This document shows positions 16,530 through 24,715 of a DNA stretch of 42,178 bases, piece by piece (within the stretch, counting starts at the first letter, position 1; each line of letters begins with the position of its first letter). The stretch comes from Rhodospirillales bacterium (GTDB taxonomy: Bacteria; Pseudomonadota; Alphaproteobacteria; Reyranellales; Reyranellaceae). The DNA lies in assembly GCA_009377525.1 (NCBI GenBank), contig WHTW01000058.1, positions 1 through 42,178 of the forward strand, read 5' to 3'. The position numbers and the translations under genes were made by a program. Under the pieces are notes generated by a model. That model ran no database searches, had not been told where the DNA came from, and was given only the letters and a program-made list of their open reading frames with translations.

Positions 16530-19500
16530 TTAATGGAAATCACGGGAGGCGATTTTGATTTTGGGTCGGTCAAGATGGATGCGGCTGCGGTCGTAGCCTT
16601 TGGCCGGCGAACCTTTCTTGACGCGATGCCGGGTGGCGTTGGCTTCCGGCACCATGACGCGCCGATCGCCCGGATCGGTGCGGACCTCGTCACCGCGGCC
16701 GCGGGCCAGGTGGAACTCGTCGATCTCGGCGATGGAATCGAGCTCGACCGACCAGTCCCACAGCTCTTCGGCGACGAGATGGATCACCAGCCCCTCGCGC
16801 TGCACGTGGCCGCGCACGCCGAGCAGGCGCGAGCCCATGACGATGCGGCGGTGGACCTCGAAGACCTTGGGCCAGACCACCAGGTTGGCAATGCCGTGCT
16901 CGTCCTCGATGGTGACGAACACCACGCCCGAGGCGGTGCCCGGCCGTTGGCGCACCAGGACCAGGCCGGCCAGGACGAATTCATCTTCGTTCTTCGAGGT
17001 CTTCAGTACTTCCGTCGGCGAGACGCCGCGGTCGGCGAGACGAGGACGTAGGAGCGCCAGCGGATGGGAGCGCAGCGACATCGAGAACGAGCCGTAATCG
17101 TCCACCACCTGCTCGCCGAGCGTGAGCGAGGGCAGGGCGACCTTGGGCTCGAGATCGCGCAACTCGCCCGGGCCGTCGAGCAGCGGCAGCTTGGCATCGG
17201 AGAAGCCGCGCACCGCCCACAGCACGTCGCGGCGTGACAGCCCCAGCGAGGCGAAGGCATCGGCGCGGGCCAGCGCCACGATCTGGCGCTTGCTGAGACC
17301 GGAGCGCCGCCACAGGTCGGCGGGATCGCGATAGGGTTCCAAGCGGCGCTCGACCATGCGCTTGACATCGTCCTCGGCGAGGCCCGTGACCTGACGCAGG
17401 CCCAGCCGCACCGCACAACGATTGTTCTGGCTGGGTTCGAGGGTGCAGTCCCAGTCGCTGGCATTCACGTCGGGCGGCCGCACTTCGACGTCATGTTCCT
17501 TGGCGTCGCGCACGAGTTGGGCCGGGGCATAGAAGCCCATCGGCTGGGAATTGAGCAGGGCGGCGGCGAAGACCTCGGGGTAGTGGTGCTTCACCCACGA
17601 GGAGTCGTAGACCAGGATGGCGAAGCTCGCGGCGTGACTCTCCGGGAAGCCGTATTCACCGAAGCCTTCGATCTGCTTGAAGCAGCGTTCGGCAAATTCG
17701 CGCGCGTAGCCGTTGCCGATCATGCCCTCGATGAAGTCCCCCTTGAGCTTGTGGATCGTGCCGGCCCGGCGGAACGTCGCCATGGCGCGCCGCAATTTGT
17801 CGGCTTTGGCGGGCGCGAAGCCTGCGCCGACGATGGCGATCTGCATGGCCTGCTCCTGGAACAAGGGCACGCCGTGCGTCCTCTCCAGGATGCTCCTGAG
17901 CTTTCCGGGATATTCGATATCCTTATGGTCCTTGATCCGGTTCTTCAGGTAGGGATGGACCATGCCGCCCTGGATGGGGCCGGGCCGCACGATCGCCACC
18001 TCGACGACGAGATCGTAATAAGTGCGTGGCTTCAGTCTCGGCAGCATCGACATCTGCGCCCGGCTCTCGACCTGGAACACGCCCACCGAATCGGCTCTGC
18101 ACAGCATGTCGAACACGGCGGGATCGACAGGATCCATGCCGATGGTGCGCTTCTCGCCGTAGTGCTTCTCGATCAGGTCGAAGCTCTTCTTCAGACAGGT
18201 CAACATGCCGAGCCCCAGCACGTCGACCTTGTAGATCCCGAGAGTGTCGAGATCGTCCTTGTCCCATTCGACGACGGTACGGTCTTCCATGGCCGCGTTC
18301 TGGATCGGCACCAACTCGTCGAGCCGTCCATCGGTCAGCACGAAGCCGCCGACATGCTGCGAAAGATGACGCGGAAAGCCACACAGGGTCGCCGACAGTT
18401 CGAGTGCCAGCATCAGGCGCGGATCGGCGGGATCGAGGCCGGCTTCGCGCACATGGCCGATATCGACGCCGCCCGAGCCCATGCCCCATACGGTGTCGGC
18501 CATGGCGCCTACCGTGTCGGGCGACAGGCCAAGCGCCTTGCCGACCTCGCGGATGGCGCTGCGGCTCCTGTAGGCGATCACCGTGGCGGCGAGCGCGGCG
18601 CGATGGCGGCTTTTCTCGTCGTAGATCCACTGGATGATCTCTTCACGCCGCTCGTGCTCGAAGTCGACGTCGATGTCGGGCGGTTCGTCGCGCTCGTTGG
18701 ACAGGAAGCGCTCGAACAGGACTTTTACTTCCTTGGGATTCACCGAAGTGATGCCGAGGCAATAGCAGACGGCGGAGTTGGCGGCCGAGCCGCGACCCTG
18801 GCAGAGGATGCCCATCTTGCGAGCCTGCACGACGATCTCGTGCACGGTGAGGAAGTAGGGCGCGATCTGCTTGTTGCGGATCAACTCGAACTCGTGGCGG
18901 ATCGTGTTGGCGATTTCTTCCGGAACGCCCTCGGGATACCGCCAGGCCGCCCCCTCCCAGGTCAGCCGGACGAGCTTGTCCATGGGCGTCTCGCCGCCCT
19001 CGTACATGACGGGATACTGGTAGGTGAGCTGATCGAGCGTGAAGCTGCAGCGACCCACGATCTCCTGCGTGCGCTTGATGGCGCGCGGATGGCGGCGGAA
19101 CAGGCGCGCCATCTCCGCGGGATACTTCAGATGGCGCTCGGCGCTGGCAAAGCGGCGGAAGCCCAGCGCGTCGACGGTGCAGCCGAGCCGGATCGCCGTC
19201 ACCACGTCCTGCAGCGCCCGCCGCCCGGGGGCGTGGTAGTGCACGTCATTGGTGGCGACCAGGCCCACGCCCATCTCGGCCGCGAGATTGTCGAGCTGGG
19301 CGAGGCGGCGCGCATCGTCGCCGCGGAACAGCGCCGTGCCGGCGAGATAGCAGCGGTCCCCGAACAGGCGGGCCAACGCGCGCAGCCGCTCGCGGAAGGC
19401 CGGATCGTCGGGCCGGCGCGGCGGCAGGACGATGGCCAAAATGCCCTCGGCGTAGGCTGCGAGATCGTCGAAGGTGAGGTCGCACTGGCCCTTGGCGGCG

Positions 19501-19838
19501 CGGCGGTTGCCGACGGTCAGCAGGCGCGACAGGCGCTTGTAGGCGTCGAGGTCGGTGGGATAGGCGAGCAGGGAATAGTCGTCGCGCGTCTCGAGGCGAG
19601 CGCCGACCAAGAGCTTGGTCTGCTTCTCGATAGGCGTCGGATGCTCCTCGTAATATTCCTTGAGCGCTGCATAGGCCCGCACCACGCCGGCCAGCGTGTT
19701 GCGATCGGTGATGCCGACGGCGGTATGGCCGAGCTCGACCGCCTGCAGCGCCAGCTCGCCCGGGTGCGAGCCGCTGCGCAGGAAGCTGTAGTTGGTCGTG
19801 ACTTGTAGCTCCGAGTAGCGGGGCAGCTCGGCATACAT
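16530..19838 (-). CDS. dnaE2: error-prone DNA polymerase III alpha subunit DnaE2
   Basis: A 1102-residue C-family polymerase. The PHP domain is at about 1-270 (begins YSELQVTTNYSFLRSGSHP). The polymerase core includes the catalytic PDIDVDF with Asp388, Asp390 and Asp392. A helix-hairpin-helix region and a C-terminal OB-fold follow (VFVTIEDEHGIANLVVWP). It performs mutagenic synthesis past lesions together with ImuA and ImuB. ATG 19838 is chosen over an upstream ATG at 19895 because it gives the family N-terminus and lies four bases after the vapC stop. It is the last gene of the SOS operon and ends 19 bp before the LLM gene's start. Confidence 0.95.
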   Translation of the reverse strand: MYAELPRYSELQVTTNYSFLRSGSHPGELALQAVELGHTAVGITDRNTLAGVVRAYAALKEYYEEHPTPIEKQTKLLVGARLETRDDYSLLAYPTDLDAYKRLSRLLTVGNRRAAKGQCDLTFDDLAAYAEGILAIVLPPRRPDDPAFRERLRALARLFGDRCYLAGTALFRGDDARRLAQLDNLAAEMGVGLVATNDVHYHAPGRRALQDVVTAIRLGCTVDALGFRRFASAERHLKYPAEMARLFRRHPRAIKRTQEIVGRCSFTLDQLTYQYPVMYEGGETPMDKLVRLTWEGAAWRYPEGVPEEIANTIRHEFELIRNKQIAPYFLTVHEIVVQARKMGILCQGRGSAANSAVCYCLGITSVNPKEVKVLFERFLSNERDEPPDIDVDFEHERREEIIQWIYDEKSRHRAALAATVIAYRSRSAIREVGKALGLSPDTVGAMADTVWGMGSGGVDIGHVREAGLDPADPRLMLALELSATLCGFPRHLSQHVGGFVLTDGRLDELVPIQNAAMEDRTVVEWDKDDLDTLGIYKVDVLGLGMLTCLKKSFDLIEKHYGEKRTIGMDPVDPAVFDMLCRADSVGVFQVESRAQMSMLPRLKPRTYYDLVVEVAIVRPGPIQGGMVHPYLKNRIKDHKDIEYPGKLRSILERTHGVPLFQEQAMQIAIVGAGFAPAKADKLRRAMATFRRAGTIHKLKGDFIEGMIGNGYAREFAERCFKQIEGFGEYGFPESHAASFAILVYDSSWVKHHYPEVFAAALLNSQPMGFYAPAQLVRDAKEHDVEVRPPDVNASDWDCTLEPSQNNRCAVRLGLRQVTGLAEDDVKRMVERRLEPYRDPADLWRRSGLSKRQIVALARADAFASLGLSRRDVLWAVRGFSDAKLPLLDGPGELRDLEPKVALPSLTLGEQVVDDYGSFSMSLRSHPLALLRPRLADRGVSPTEVLKTSKNEDEFVLAGLVLVRQRPGTASGVVFVTIEDEHGIANLVVWPKVFEVHRRIVMGSRLLGVRGHVQREGLVIHLVAEELWDWSVELDSIAEIDEFHLARGRGDEVRTDPGDRRVMVPEANATRHRVKKGSPAKGYDRSRIHLDRPKIKIASRDFH

Positions 19839-19842
19839 GACG

Positions 19843-20283
19843 TCACGCCTGGGCGAGCTCGTGGATACGCGCCAGCGGCACGCCGCGCAGCGCAATGCCC
19901 TCGAGCCTCAGCGCCTGCAGCAAGGTCTCGTCGCTGCTGACCAGCGGGGCGCCCACCGCCTCGGCGCAGGCGGCATAGAAGCAGTCGTGCACCGGCCGGC
20001 CGCACTGCAGGGCCAGCGCCAGCGCGCGGTTGCGCAAGCGGGTCGATTCGACGAAGGCCGAGATGAAGGCGGGCAGGCCGACGTTGCGCACGATGGGCTC
20101 GGCCTGGTCGGGCGCGATCTCGCCCGCCACGGTCTTCTTCCAGGCGAGCTCGGCCACGCCCGCGATCAGGATGTCGGGCGCCACCACCCCGTGGCCGTGC
20201 ACCAGCAGCGAGCGCGCCTGCGGCCGCAACGGCTCCTCGACGAACCATTTGATGGCGACACCGGGATCGATCACCACGATCAT
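19843..20283 (-). CDS. vapC: PIN-domain toxin of a VapBC pair
   Basis: A 146-residue PIN-domain ribonuclease with all four acidic residues in place: Asp6 (MIVVIDPGVA), Glu45 (AELAWKK), Asp100 (VHDCFYAA) and Asp118 (SSDETLL). VapC toxins cut tRNA or rRNA when not bound by VapB. Its ATG overlaps the vapB stop in an ATGA arrangement, and its stop lies four bases before dnaE2. It thus sits inside the imuA-imuB-dnaE2 operon, under the same SOS-controlled transcript. The intact active site argues that it is functional. Confidence 0.9.
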   Translation of the reverse strand: MIVVIDPGVAIKWFVEEPLRPQARSLLVHGHGVVAPDILIAGVAELAWKKTVAGEIAPDQAEPIVRNVGLPAFISAFVESTRLRNRALALALQCGRPVHDCFYAACAEAVGAPLVSSDETLLQALRLEGIALRGVPLARIHELAQA

Positions 20284-20522
20284 GGTTCGCCTCCCGCACA
20301 CAGCAATGGCCGCTCCTCGGTCATCGGCCGGACGAGCGGCGTCATGGCGGCGATGCGGTCGGCCTCGGCCAGCGGATCGAGCACCAGCGGCTGGCGCGCG
20401 GCTTGGCTAAGAATCTCGCGCAGCTCGGCCTCGAGGGAATGGCGACGCGTGCGGGCGCGCGCCTTCAGGTTTTCGACGACCTTGTCGTCGAGCCCGCGGA
20501 TGGTCAGCGTGTTCTTCTTCAT
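20280..20522 (-). CDS. vapB: VapB/FitA-like ribbon-helix-helix antitoxin
   Basis: An 80-residue antitoxin. Residues 3-40 form the ribbon-helix-helix DNA-binding unit of the FitA/Arc type (TLTIRGLDDKVVENLKARAR, then SLEAELREIL). The C-terminal half (PLAEADRIAAMTPLVRPM) is the toxin-binding tail. Its ATG overlaps the imuB stop by four bases and its stop overlaps the vapC start by four bases. I see no promoter or palindromic operator of its own because the upstream DNA is the imuB 3' end. Confidence 0.85.
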   Translation of the reverse strand: MKKNTLTIRGLDDKVVENLKARARTRRHSLEAELREILSQAARQPLVLDPLAEADRIAAMTPLVRPMTEERPLLCAGGEP

Positions 20523-22267
20523 GCGCAGAATCCATGGAGGAACCAGCGGGCCGTCGATCGGCCGTTGGCTGCCATCCGGTAAGGTCCGTCGCGGAACAAC
20601 CAGAAGCGGCCGCCGTCGTCGTCCTCGACACGGTAGTAGTCGCGGTAGGGCGGCACGATGTTGGCCGGCGGACGGCTGCCGTCGGGCCGTGGCCGCCACC
20701 ATTCGTCGGCCACGCGCTCGGGCCCCTCGGCGCGCACGATGCGATGGGCATGCTGGCGCCAGTGGAAGACCGAGGGTGGATCGTCGGGCACGTGGGCCAT
20801 GACATCGACCGGCTCGGGCCGCTGCAGCAGCCGCGTCGGCCTGGCACCCTTCATCTCTGCCACGCGCTTCCAGGCGCCGGCCGATGCGGGCTTGGCCGCG
20901 GCGCCGGTCGTCTGCACGCGCTCGGGCAGATGGCTGTCGCGTGGCAGCAGGCGCACGACGTTCTCCGCGCCCAGTCGCAGCGCCAGGCGGTCGGCGAGAT
21001 CGATCGTGCCGTCCTCGCCCAGGGAAGCGGCGATGGCACCCGAATCGGGCAGCGCATCCTGCGTGCCGCTCCACGCTTCGACCTCGGGGGCGGCCAAGAT
21101 CATCAGCTCGACGCCGAAGCCGGGGTCGAGCTCGCCCAGCTTCTCCTCGAAGAGTTTCATCAGCCTGGGATTGTCACGGTTGGGCCGGCTGGTGCCGATG
21201 GCCGTGCGGTCGACCGAGCCGTCGACGCGATAGAGCGCGATTTCCAGCCGGCGCGCGCCGACGCCCGCCTGCTCGAACTGCCGGCAAAGGGCGGCCAACA
21301 AACGGCTGGTCGCGGCGGCGATGTCCTCGGGGCGGCCGATCGGCTCGACGAACGCCAGCCGCGTGCGGAAGGCGGGCGGCGTGCGGCGCGGTTCGATGGG
21401 CTCGGTGATCGTGCCCAGCGCCTGGTCGAGCCGCCGAAGCGGTTGGTCGCCGAAGCGTCGCGCCAACGGCGCGCGCGGCAGGGGATAGAGATCGCCGATG
21501 CGGCGCAGGCCGAGCTTCAGGAAGGTCTCTATGATCGGCGCATCGAGTCGCAGGCCTTCGATCGGCAACGAGGCGAGGGCCTCGCGATGGCCGCGCGGCG
21601 GGCAGAAGAGATCGGCCTGGCGTTCGGCGAAGCGCGCCAGTGCCCAGGCGGCCCCCGCGGTGTCGGCCATCGCCGCGCGGCAGGTGAGGTCGTGGCGCGC
21701 CAGACGCTCGGTGAGATCGGCCAGCAGGGCGCGCTCGCCCGCCTCGCCCTGGCCGAAGAGATGAGCGCAGCCGGTGACGTCGAGCAGCAGGCCGGCATCG
21801 CCGCCGAAGCTGCCGGCGCTGCAGGCCTCCGTGCCTTCCTCGGCGATGGCGCCGCCCAGCGGATCGATCGCCACCCAGGGCGTGTAGCGGTCGCACCAGT
21901 TGGCCAGCGTCTCGATCAGGCGATGGTCGGCCTGCGGCTCGCCGGGTGTCGTGACCAGGTCGGGCACCAGGGCGCGCGCATCAGCCAGCCGCATGTGCGG
22001 GCGCAGGCCGGCGGTGCGAGCATGCGGGTTGACCGCGATCAGGCGCGGGCAGCCTTCGAGCCAGACAACAGTCGCGGCAGCCCTGGCCCCCCTTCGCTCC
22101 TGCGGAGCTCCGGGGGGCCTGTATTCAGCTCCTGACTTAGGCCACCCGAAGCTGCCCCGCAGCGTAGGGTGGCTAGCCGACCAATCTCGATTCGAGGGCG
22201 CGGGCGTCGCTCTCGCGAGTCGATCCGTGGAAAGCTTGGGGAACCATAGAGAGACAATGCGTTTCAT
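20519..22267 (-). CDS. imuB: ImuB, Y-family-like mutasome protein
   Basis: A 582-residue Y-family polymerase relative. It begins MKRIVSLWFPKLSTDRLAR, lacking the catalytic DxD of true Y-polymerases as expected for ImuB, which acts as the hub linking ImuA, DnaE2 and the sliding clamp. Further markers are GLRPHMRLADARALVPDL, LLLDVTGCAHLFGQGEA and KLGLRRIGDLYPLPR. Residues about 22-61 are an extra segment encoded by two hairpins (see the repeat at 22085-22173). The ATG 22267 is the family start. It overlaps imuA by 95 bp and vapB by 4 bp. Confidence 0.92.
   Translation of the reverse strand: MKRIVSLWFPKLSTDRLARATPAPSNRDWSASHPTLRGSFGWPKSGAEYRPPGAPQERRGARAAATVVWLEGCPRLIAVNPHARTAGLRPHMRLADARALVPDLVTTPGEPQADHRLIETLANWCDRYTPWVAIDPLGGAIAEEGTEACSAGSFGGDAGLLLDVTGCAHLFGQGEAGERALLADLTERLARHDLTCRAAMADTAGAAWALARFAERQADLFCPPRGHREALASLPIEGLRLDAPIIETFLKLGLRRIGDLYPLPRAPLARRFGDQPLRRLDQALGTITEPIEPRRTPPAFRTRLAFVEPIGRPEDIAAATSRLLAALCRQFEQAGVGARRLEIALYRVDGSVDRTAIGTSRPNRDNPRLMKLFEEKLGELDPGFGVELMILAAPEVEAWSGTQDALPDSGAIAASLGEDGTIDLADRLALRLGAENVVRLLPRDSHLPERVQTTGAAAKPASAGAWKRVAEMKGARPTRLLQRPEPVDVMAHVPDDPPSVFHWRQHAHRIVRAEGPERVADEWWRPRPDGSRPPANIVPPYRDYYRVEDDDGGRFWLFRDGPYRMAANGRSTARWFLHGFCA
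22085..22173. repeat. palindromic element inserted within the imuB frame
   Basis: Two adjacent hairpins lie within imuB. One is 22085-22119, with eight-base outer arms GGCCCCCC / GGGGGGCC and an inner GCTCC/GGAGC pairing. The other is 22141-22173, with GCCACCC / GGGTGGC arms and an inner GCTGC/GCAGC stem. They encode a Pro/Arg/Gly-rich stretch between the conserved first strand of ImuB and the next conserved strand (TVVWLEGCPRL). The right end coincides with the imuA stop codon. This looks like an in-frame insertion of a dispersed palindromic repeat. Confidence 0.6.
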
Positions 22268-23042
22268 CGTTCCACTCCAGGAACCAGGTTGGTGTTTCGG
22301 TGACAGAGGGGGCGCCGAAACGGTTTCTTCTGAGCTCGATGCGCCAGCGCGGCGCGCCGACATCGCCGAGGCCGGGCGTCGAATGCGTGGCCGCCGAGGC
22401 GACGCGCCAGCGCGTCATGCACACGCTTTGCGGCGGCGCGGGCTGCCCCCGCAGCAGCAGCGCGGGCACGCCGCTCTTCTCGGCGGCGAGCGACAGGCGC
22501 CGGCCGGCGGTGAGATCGGCCGCGCGCTCGCGCGCATATGAATGCGCGAACTCGCCCAGCACGGCGGCCATGCCGGGGCAGCGCAGGCCTTCTTCCATGG
22601 CCCAGAACAGATCCTCGTCGCGCCGCACCGTGACCATCAGCAGCCGCGCCGGATCGAACCAGGCGGCGAGTGCCGCCGCATAAGGCGGCGCGTCGGAGGC
22701 GCTGAAGGGACGGCGGCACCACAGCAAGGTGCCGTTGGGCCGGAGCGTGCCGAAGCGGCCGAGAAGATGAGCGGCGAAGGCCGTGGCTGCACCATCATGT
22801 GCGGCGACACGACCGGAAGGCGCGGGACCCGCCTCGACCTCGTGCAGGGCGCCGGTCAGCAAGCCGCTGGGCAGCAGGGCGTCGATCGCCGGCACACCGA
22901 GCGGCACGGCCTGCTGGCCGGCGCGCTGGGCACTGTGGGCGCGCTCCAGACGACGCACCTTTTCGCGCAGTGCCGCCGCGACCGGACCTGCCGCGTCGTT
23001 GGCAGCAGAGGGAGCAGAAGCATCTGGGGAAATGACGGGCAT
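22173..23042 (-). CDS. imuA: ImuA, RecA-like mutasome protein
   Basis: A 289-residue ImuA/SulA-like RecA-fold protein. It has VPLGVPAIDALLPSGLLTGALHEV near residues 47-70, the pattern with which these proteins start their core. The P-loop position is degenerate. LLWCRRPFSASDAPPYAAAL, ADLTAGRRLSLAAEKSGVPA and TRWRVASA follow, also typical. It is the first gene of the operon, with an SOS box 44 bp before its ATG. Its last 30 codons overlap the imuB start region and the hairpin insert there, so the C-terminus may have been lengthened by the insertion. Confidence 0.92.
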   Translation of the reverse strand: MPVISPDASAPSAANDAAGPVAAALREKVRRLERAHSAQRAGQQAVPLGVPAIDALLPSGLLTGALHEVEAGPAPSGRVAAHDGAATAFAAHLLGRFGTLRPNGTLLWCRRPFSASDAPPYAAALAAWFDPARLLMVTVRRDEDLFWAMEEGLRCPGMAAVLGEFAHSYARERAADLTAGRRLSLAAEKSGVPALLLRGQPAPPQSVCMTRWRVASAATHSTPGLGDVGAPRWRIELRRNRFGAPSVTETPTWFLEWNDETHCLSMVPQAFHGSTRESDARALESRLVG

Positions 23043-23085
23043 CGCCCCCTCGTAAAGCCTGATTGAAGGCGGGTGGGGATTGATT

Positions 23086-23100
23086 GTTCTTGTTTTGTTC
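23086..23100 (-). promoter_or_regulatory. LexA (SOS) box of the imuA operon
   Basis: A perfect GTTC-N7-GTTC direct repeat with an all G/T spacer, the alphaproteobacterial LexA site, centred about 50 bp before the imuA ATG. Read from the gene side it is GAAC-N7-GAAC. It predicts damage induction of imuA, imuB, vapB, vapC and dnaE2 as one transcript. No other copy of this motif was noticed near the operon. Confidence 0.9.
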
Positions 23101-23306
23101 TATGCCTCTCGTAACGGAGAGTCAACGAGAGTCATTGCAAGCGTTTGTAATTTAGTTTTTGCGCACCGTAGGGGCGCACCAACCTACAATCAGTGGTATT
23201 CGCCGCACGGTGCGTACTACCAACCATGGACAGTGCCTGCAATGCCGTCACGACGAGCAGCGCCATATTCACGCTCGAGCGAACGATTGTTGCGGGCCCG
23301 GTCAGC

Positions 23307-23324
23307 TGATATACACGTATATCA
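23307..23324. promoter_or_regulatory. operator-like palindrome of the RelBE-type module
   Basis: Perfect eight-base arms TGATATAC and GTATATCA around a central AC, with an additional CAG/CTG pairing one base further out. It is the most AT-rich spot in the 240 bp between the SOS box and the antitoxin ATG, and ends 17 bp before that start. This is where a ribbon-helix-helix antitoxin would bind for autoregulation. The rest of 23101-23306 holds no gene that I recognise. Confidence 0.7.
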
Positions 23325-23341
23325 ACTGGTGAGGCTCGACC

Positions 23342-23566
23342 ATGATAGCTGTCCGATTGCCGATCGAGATCGAGCGCCGCCTGGATGCCCTCGCCAAGGC
23401 CACTGGCAGAACCAAGACCTTCTATGTCCGCGAGGCCATCCTGGAGCATCTGGAGGATCTCGAGGACCTGTATCTGGCCGAGCGCGAGGTCAAGGCCGTC
23501 CGGGCCGGCAAGTCGAAGACGATCTCGCTCGAGAAGCTGATGAAGCAGTATGGCCTGGAAGATTGA
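23342..23566 (+). CDS. RelB/DinJ-type ribbon-helix-helix antitoxin
   Basis: A 74-residue antitoxin. IAVRLPIEIERRLDALAKAT (2-21) followed by FYVREAILEHLEDLEDLYLA is the ribbon-helix-helix unit seen in RelB-family antitoxins. The C-terminal tail SKTISLEKLMKQYGLED is the toxin-wrapping segment. Its stop overlaps the toxin start by 17 bases. A palindrome just upstream is its probable operator. It neutralises the RelE-like toxin and represses the pair by family analogy. Confidence 0.87.
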   Translation: MIAVRLPIEIERRLDALAKATGRTKTFYVREAILEHLEDLEDLYLAEREVKAVRAGKSKTISLEKLMKQYGLED

Positions 23567-23819
23567 ACTTTCCGGCCTGGCACAAAGGAACCTCAAGAAG
23601 CTCGACCGCCAGGTCGCAAAGCGCATCCTGGCCTTTCTCCATGGCCGGCTCGCCCGTCTCGACGATCCGCGCAGCATCGGCCAGGCTCTCAAGGGCTCCG
23701 ATCTGGGCCAGTTCTGGAAATATCGCGTCGGCGACTGGCGCATCATCGCCAGCATGGAAGACCGCAACATCCGAATCCTCGTCGTGCGGATCGCCAGCCG
23801 TCGGGAGGTCTATCGGTAA
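23550..23819 (+). CDS. RelE/ParE-superfamily toxin
   Basis: An 89-residue toxin beginning MAWKIELSGLAQRNLKKLD, with the core LKGSDLGQFWKYRVGDWRII and the closing strand IRILVVRIASRREVYR, all typical of RelE. Members of this group cut mRNA in the ribosome. The basic and aromatic residues near the C-terminus (R84, R85, Y88) are preserved, so the toxin looks active. It overlaps the antitoxin gene by 17 bases. Confidence 0.88.
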   Translation: MAWKIELSGLAQRNLKKLDRQVAKRILAFLHGRLARLDDPRSIGQALKGSDLGQFWKYRVGDWRIIASMEDRNIRILVVRIASRREVYR

Positions 23820-23849
23820 CTGACCGGCGTCATCGTCAAGCCGTGCTCG

Positions 23850-23970
23850 ATTGCCGCTCACCATGGCCTTCGCCCTGATCGCGGACCCGTCCTGGCGCGC
23901 TGTTCGCAGAACGTGGCCGGCTGGAGCGGCTCGGCATCCGGGTCCCTTCGCTCGAGGGCCCTGCCGTGGG
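23850..23970 (+). pseudogene. 5' remnant of a copy of the MBL-fold hydrolase gene
   Basis: From about 23882 to 23966 the DNA matches bases 24762-24848 of the downstream secreted hydrolase gene: CCCGTCCTGGCGCGCTG is shared exactly, and the encoded LARCSQNVAG and then LERLGIRV-SLEG are recognisable. One base is missing after the GTGGCCGG, which shifts the frame, and the match ends abruptly before the HigBA operator. Only a signal-peptide end and about 25 codons remain. It is not expressed as a useful protein. Confidence 0.7.
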
Positions 23971-24007
23971 GGCAGGCGCGAACGCTTGAAAATCTCTTGG
24001 TTATGCG

Positions 24008-24026
24008 AATCGTAACCATTACGATT
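24008..24026. promoter_or_regulatory. operator-like palindrome of the HigBA-type module
   Basis: Perfect arms AATCGTAA and TTACGATT around CCA, 26 bp before the toxin ATG. The surrounding sequence is markedly richer in A and T than its neighbourhood. This is the expected binding site of the HTH antitoxin encoded second in the operon. Confidence 0.75.
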
Positions 24027-24051
24027 GGCGTAACTATCGAGGCTCGACCGG

Positions 24052-24339
24052 ATGATCGTCTCCTTCGCCGACAAGCGGACGGCGGCAATCTTTGCCGGCT
24101 ATGCACCACGGAAAGGAATCTCGTCCCGTCTTGCTGCCGACACTTTGGCCAAGTTGCAGCAACTTCACGCCGCGGCGGCTCTGAACGATCTGCGCACGCC
24201 GCCGGGCAATCGATTGGAGGCCCTGAAAGGGGATCGAAGAGGACAGTTCAGCATCCGCGTCGATCGTCAGTGGCGGCTCTGCTTCCGCTGGATCGAGAAC
24301 GACGCCCACGACGTCGAGCTTGTCGACTATCATGACTAG
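24052..24339 (+). CDS. higB: HigB-type toxin
   Basis: A 95-residue RelE-superfamily toxin of the HigB type: begins MIVSFADKRTAAIFAG, has LNDLRTPPGNRLEALKGDR near residues 44-62 and ends with the catalytic-strand block QFSIRVDRQWRLCFRW and VELVDYHD. It is an mRNA interferase acting at the ribosome by family knowledge. The toxin gene precedes the antitoxin, the usual order for HigBA, with nine bases between them. Confidence 0.9.
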   Translation: MIVSFADKRTAAIFAGYAPRKGISSRLAADTLAKLQQLHAAAALNDLRTPPGNRLEALKGDRRGQFSIRVDRQWRLCFRWIENDAHDVELVDYHD

Positions 24340-24348
24340 GAGACGCTC

Positions 24349-24702
24349 ATGACCATCCGCCGCGAGGAAATCGATGCCGGCCGGATCGACTTTTCCGACA
24401 TTGCCGGTTCGGCACGTGTGCCGCTTACCCATCCCGGCACGATGCTTGCGAAGCATTATTTGAAGCCGTTGGGTGTCACGCCCTACCGGCTGGCCAAGGA
24501 CATCAAGGTGCCGCTCAACCGCATAACCGCGATCCTCGCCGGCAAGAGAGCGATCACGCCGGATACGGCGCTGCGCCTGGCGCGTTACCTGGGGACAACG
24601 CCGGCCTTTTGGATCAATCTTCAGTCCCACTACGATCTGGAGACGGCGCGCCGCCGCAACGAGCGGCGCATCCTCGCCGACGTGACGCCGCTGGCTGCAT
24701 AA
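24349..24702 (+). CDS. higA: HigA-type HTH antitoxin
   Basis: A 117-residue antitoxin with an XRE-type helix-turn-helix near residues 40-90: PYRLAKDIKVPLNRITAILA, then GKRAITPDTALRLARYLGTT. PAFWINLQSHYDLETARR is the HigA signature after it. The N-terminal 30 residues (EEIDAGRIDFSDIAGSARVP) are longer than the minimal HigA. It should bind HigB and the palindrome at 24008-24026. Confidence 0.9.
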   Translation: MTIRREEIDAGRIDFSDIAGSARVPLTHPGTMLAKHYLKPLGVTPYRLAKDIKVPLNRITAILAGKRAITPDTALRLARYLGTTPAFWINLQSHYDLETARRRNERRILADVTPLAA

Positions 24703-24715
24703 AGGAGGCTCGACG

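Noticed and set aside
17493..19808. Open frame of 771 codons antisense to dnaE2
   Set aside because: No domain and shadow-type composition; the opposite strand encodes an intact DnaE2.
19838..19895. Longer dnaE2 start at 19895
   Set aside because: It would place the start inside vapC and add 19 residues unlike the family N-terminus; ATG 19838 fits gene spacing.
23132..23341. Possible small RNA or gene between the SOS box and the RelBE-like module
   Set aside because: Apart from an eight-base inverted repeat (CGCACCGT near 23162 and ACGGTGCG near 23207) and the operator palindrome there is no coding signal or terminator.
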